Shown: piece by piece, positions 4,945 to 5,412 of the stretch | Layout: each line of letters starts with the position of its first letter | Position numbering within the stretch: the first letter of the stretch is position 1 | Source: JAZGDL01 sp036477795 | Lineage (GTDB): Bacteria > Planctomycetota > Phycisphaerae > UBA1845 | NCBI GenBank assembly: GCA_036477795.1 | Contig: JAZGDL010000168.1 | Span: 1-5,412 of the forward strand | DNA: 5,412 nucleotides | Direction of reading: 5' to 3' | The notes under the pieces: model-generated | Databases searched by the model: none | What the model was told of the DNA's origin: nothing | Seen by the model: the letters and a program-made list of their open reading frames with translations, nothing else | Made by a program: the position numbers and the translations under genes

Positions 4945-5412
4945 AGAAAGGAGGTGATGCACAGCACCGAAGCCTACCTGTGCGGGTCCGTGCCCGTACA
5001 GAACCCTTTGCTCGAACCTTGACACCAATGGACAAGGGTACGCAGCTAGGGCGGTTCAGCCGGGAGGTCCGGAGAATGAGCCGTCACGAAGGAGCCAGGC
5101 AGAGGGACTTCGGGAGGAGGCATATGGGCCTTCGTGGGGTGCCAGTCACCGCCCTTAGATGAAGCACTGGAGGGTCGACCTGAGGATCCTTCCTGCCGCA
5201 GGAGATACGGTTACCTGCGGTGGCCCACGGGGGTGGGACGTGTCGTCGCCTGAAGAAAATGGTCCTGAGACATACCGGTGAGATGCTACGCCGTCCGACG
5301 GTCGGTAAGTCGCTGCTATAAGCCACAGGTGAAATGGAGCGGCAACGCGGCGGTGAGGAGAAGGCAGCCTTAGTCGCCTCCTCTTCAAGGATTACAGCAG
5401 ATTCGGAGTAGC
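4945..5412 (+). ncRNA. Candidate large structured RNA (possible 5' part of a group II intron), running to the window edge
   Basis: No convincing ORF exists on either strand here, yet ordered, mutually compatible helices can be drawn: 4978-4986/4993-5001 (9 bp, one G.U); 5003-5008/5034-5039; 5050-5058/5077-5085 (9 bp, two G.U) enclosing CCGG/CCGG (5060-5063/5069-5072); 5086-5092/5129-5135 (ACGAAGG/CCTTCGT); 5193-5202/5214-5223 (10 bp, two G.U); 5224-5228/5233-5237; 5312-5317/5338-5343 (one G.U); and 5355-5360/5378-5383 enclosing AAGG/CCTT. Several helices abut and could stack. The G.U pairs would be A.C mismatches on the other strand, so the + strand is the likelier RNA. GTGCG at 4980 matches the 5' end rule of group II introns, and CAAGGGT...CGAAGGAGCC (5033-5096) resembles what I remember of group IIC domain I. 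No domain V or reverse transcriptase lies in the window. Confidence is for a structured RNA; the intron assignment is weaker. Confidence 0.45.

Noticed and set aside
4945..4975. 3' end of a 16S rRNA gene on the - strand
   Set aside because: Only the anti-Shine-Dalgarno tail matches; the adjoining sequence does not form the conserved dimethyl-A hairpin, and no other 16S sequence is visible.
4957..5022. 21-codon ORF at the strong Shine-Dalgarno-like motif
   Set aside because: The ATG overlaps the motif, spacing is too short for initiation, and the ORF covers the first two candidate RNA helices.
4653..5162. 169-codon open frame on the + strand
   Set aside because: It runs through the palindrome array and the structured region, has no recognisable motif, and its composition (many Arg, Ser, Gly, Pro) is what GC-rich non-coding DNA gives. 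No fitting ribosome binding site precedes it.
5334..5411. 25-codon ORF (starting MERQRGGEEK) at the right edge
   Set aside because: Weak, poorly spaced AGGTG upstream; it coincides with two candidate helices and closes before the window ends, so it is not the start of a downstream reverse transcriptase.

Overview
This window is GC-rich bacterial DNA. It holds a compact housekeeping/sulfur-metabolism gene run on the + strand, one convergent gene on the - strand, and about 800 bases without a convincing protein gene. Palindromic intergenic repeats and a short CTGAAAGCTGA-type repeat remind me of Planctomycetota (Phycisphaerae-like) or other PVC-group genomes. That placement is an impression from memory, not something the sequence proves.

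Layout. 1-1040 (+): 3' part of thrS (threonyl-tRNA synthetase), cut by the left edge. 1041-1155: spacer with three tandem 14-bp repeats and one inverted copy, ending in a strong ribosome binding site. 1156-1674 (+): infC (initiation factor IF-3), best read from a rare ATC start. 1719-2876 (+): sat (ATP sulfurylase). 2891-3913 (+): DHH/DHHA1 phosphoesterase of the NrnA (oligoribonuclease / PAP phosphatase) type. 3914-4039: convergent spacer with strong hairpins. 4040-4612 (-): short P-loop sulfotransferase-like protein. 4613-5412: no supported CDS. It contains a possible promoter for the - strand gene, a dense run of palindromes (4733-4916), and then a stretch (about 4945-5383) that folds by eye into an ordered set of compatible helices with several G.U pairs in the + orientation. 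That stretch is a candidate large structured RNA, possibly the 5' part of a group II intron whose ORF would lie past the right edge.

How the genes fit together. thrS-infC is the front of the widespread thrS-infC-rpmI-rplT translation cluster, but here sat follows infC instead of rpmI. Sat makes APS from sulfate and ATP; APS kinase (not in the window) would turn APS into PAPS. A sulfotransferase would consume PAPS and release PAP, and NrnA-type enzymes can remove PAP. The right-hand genes therefore plausibly cover sulfate activation, sulfate-group transfer and by-product disposal, although NrnA may equally serve RNA turnover.
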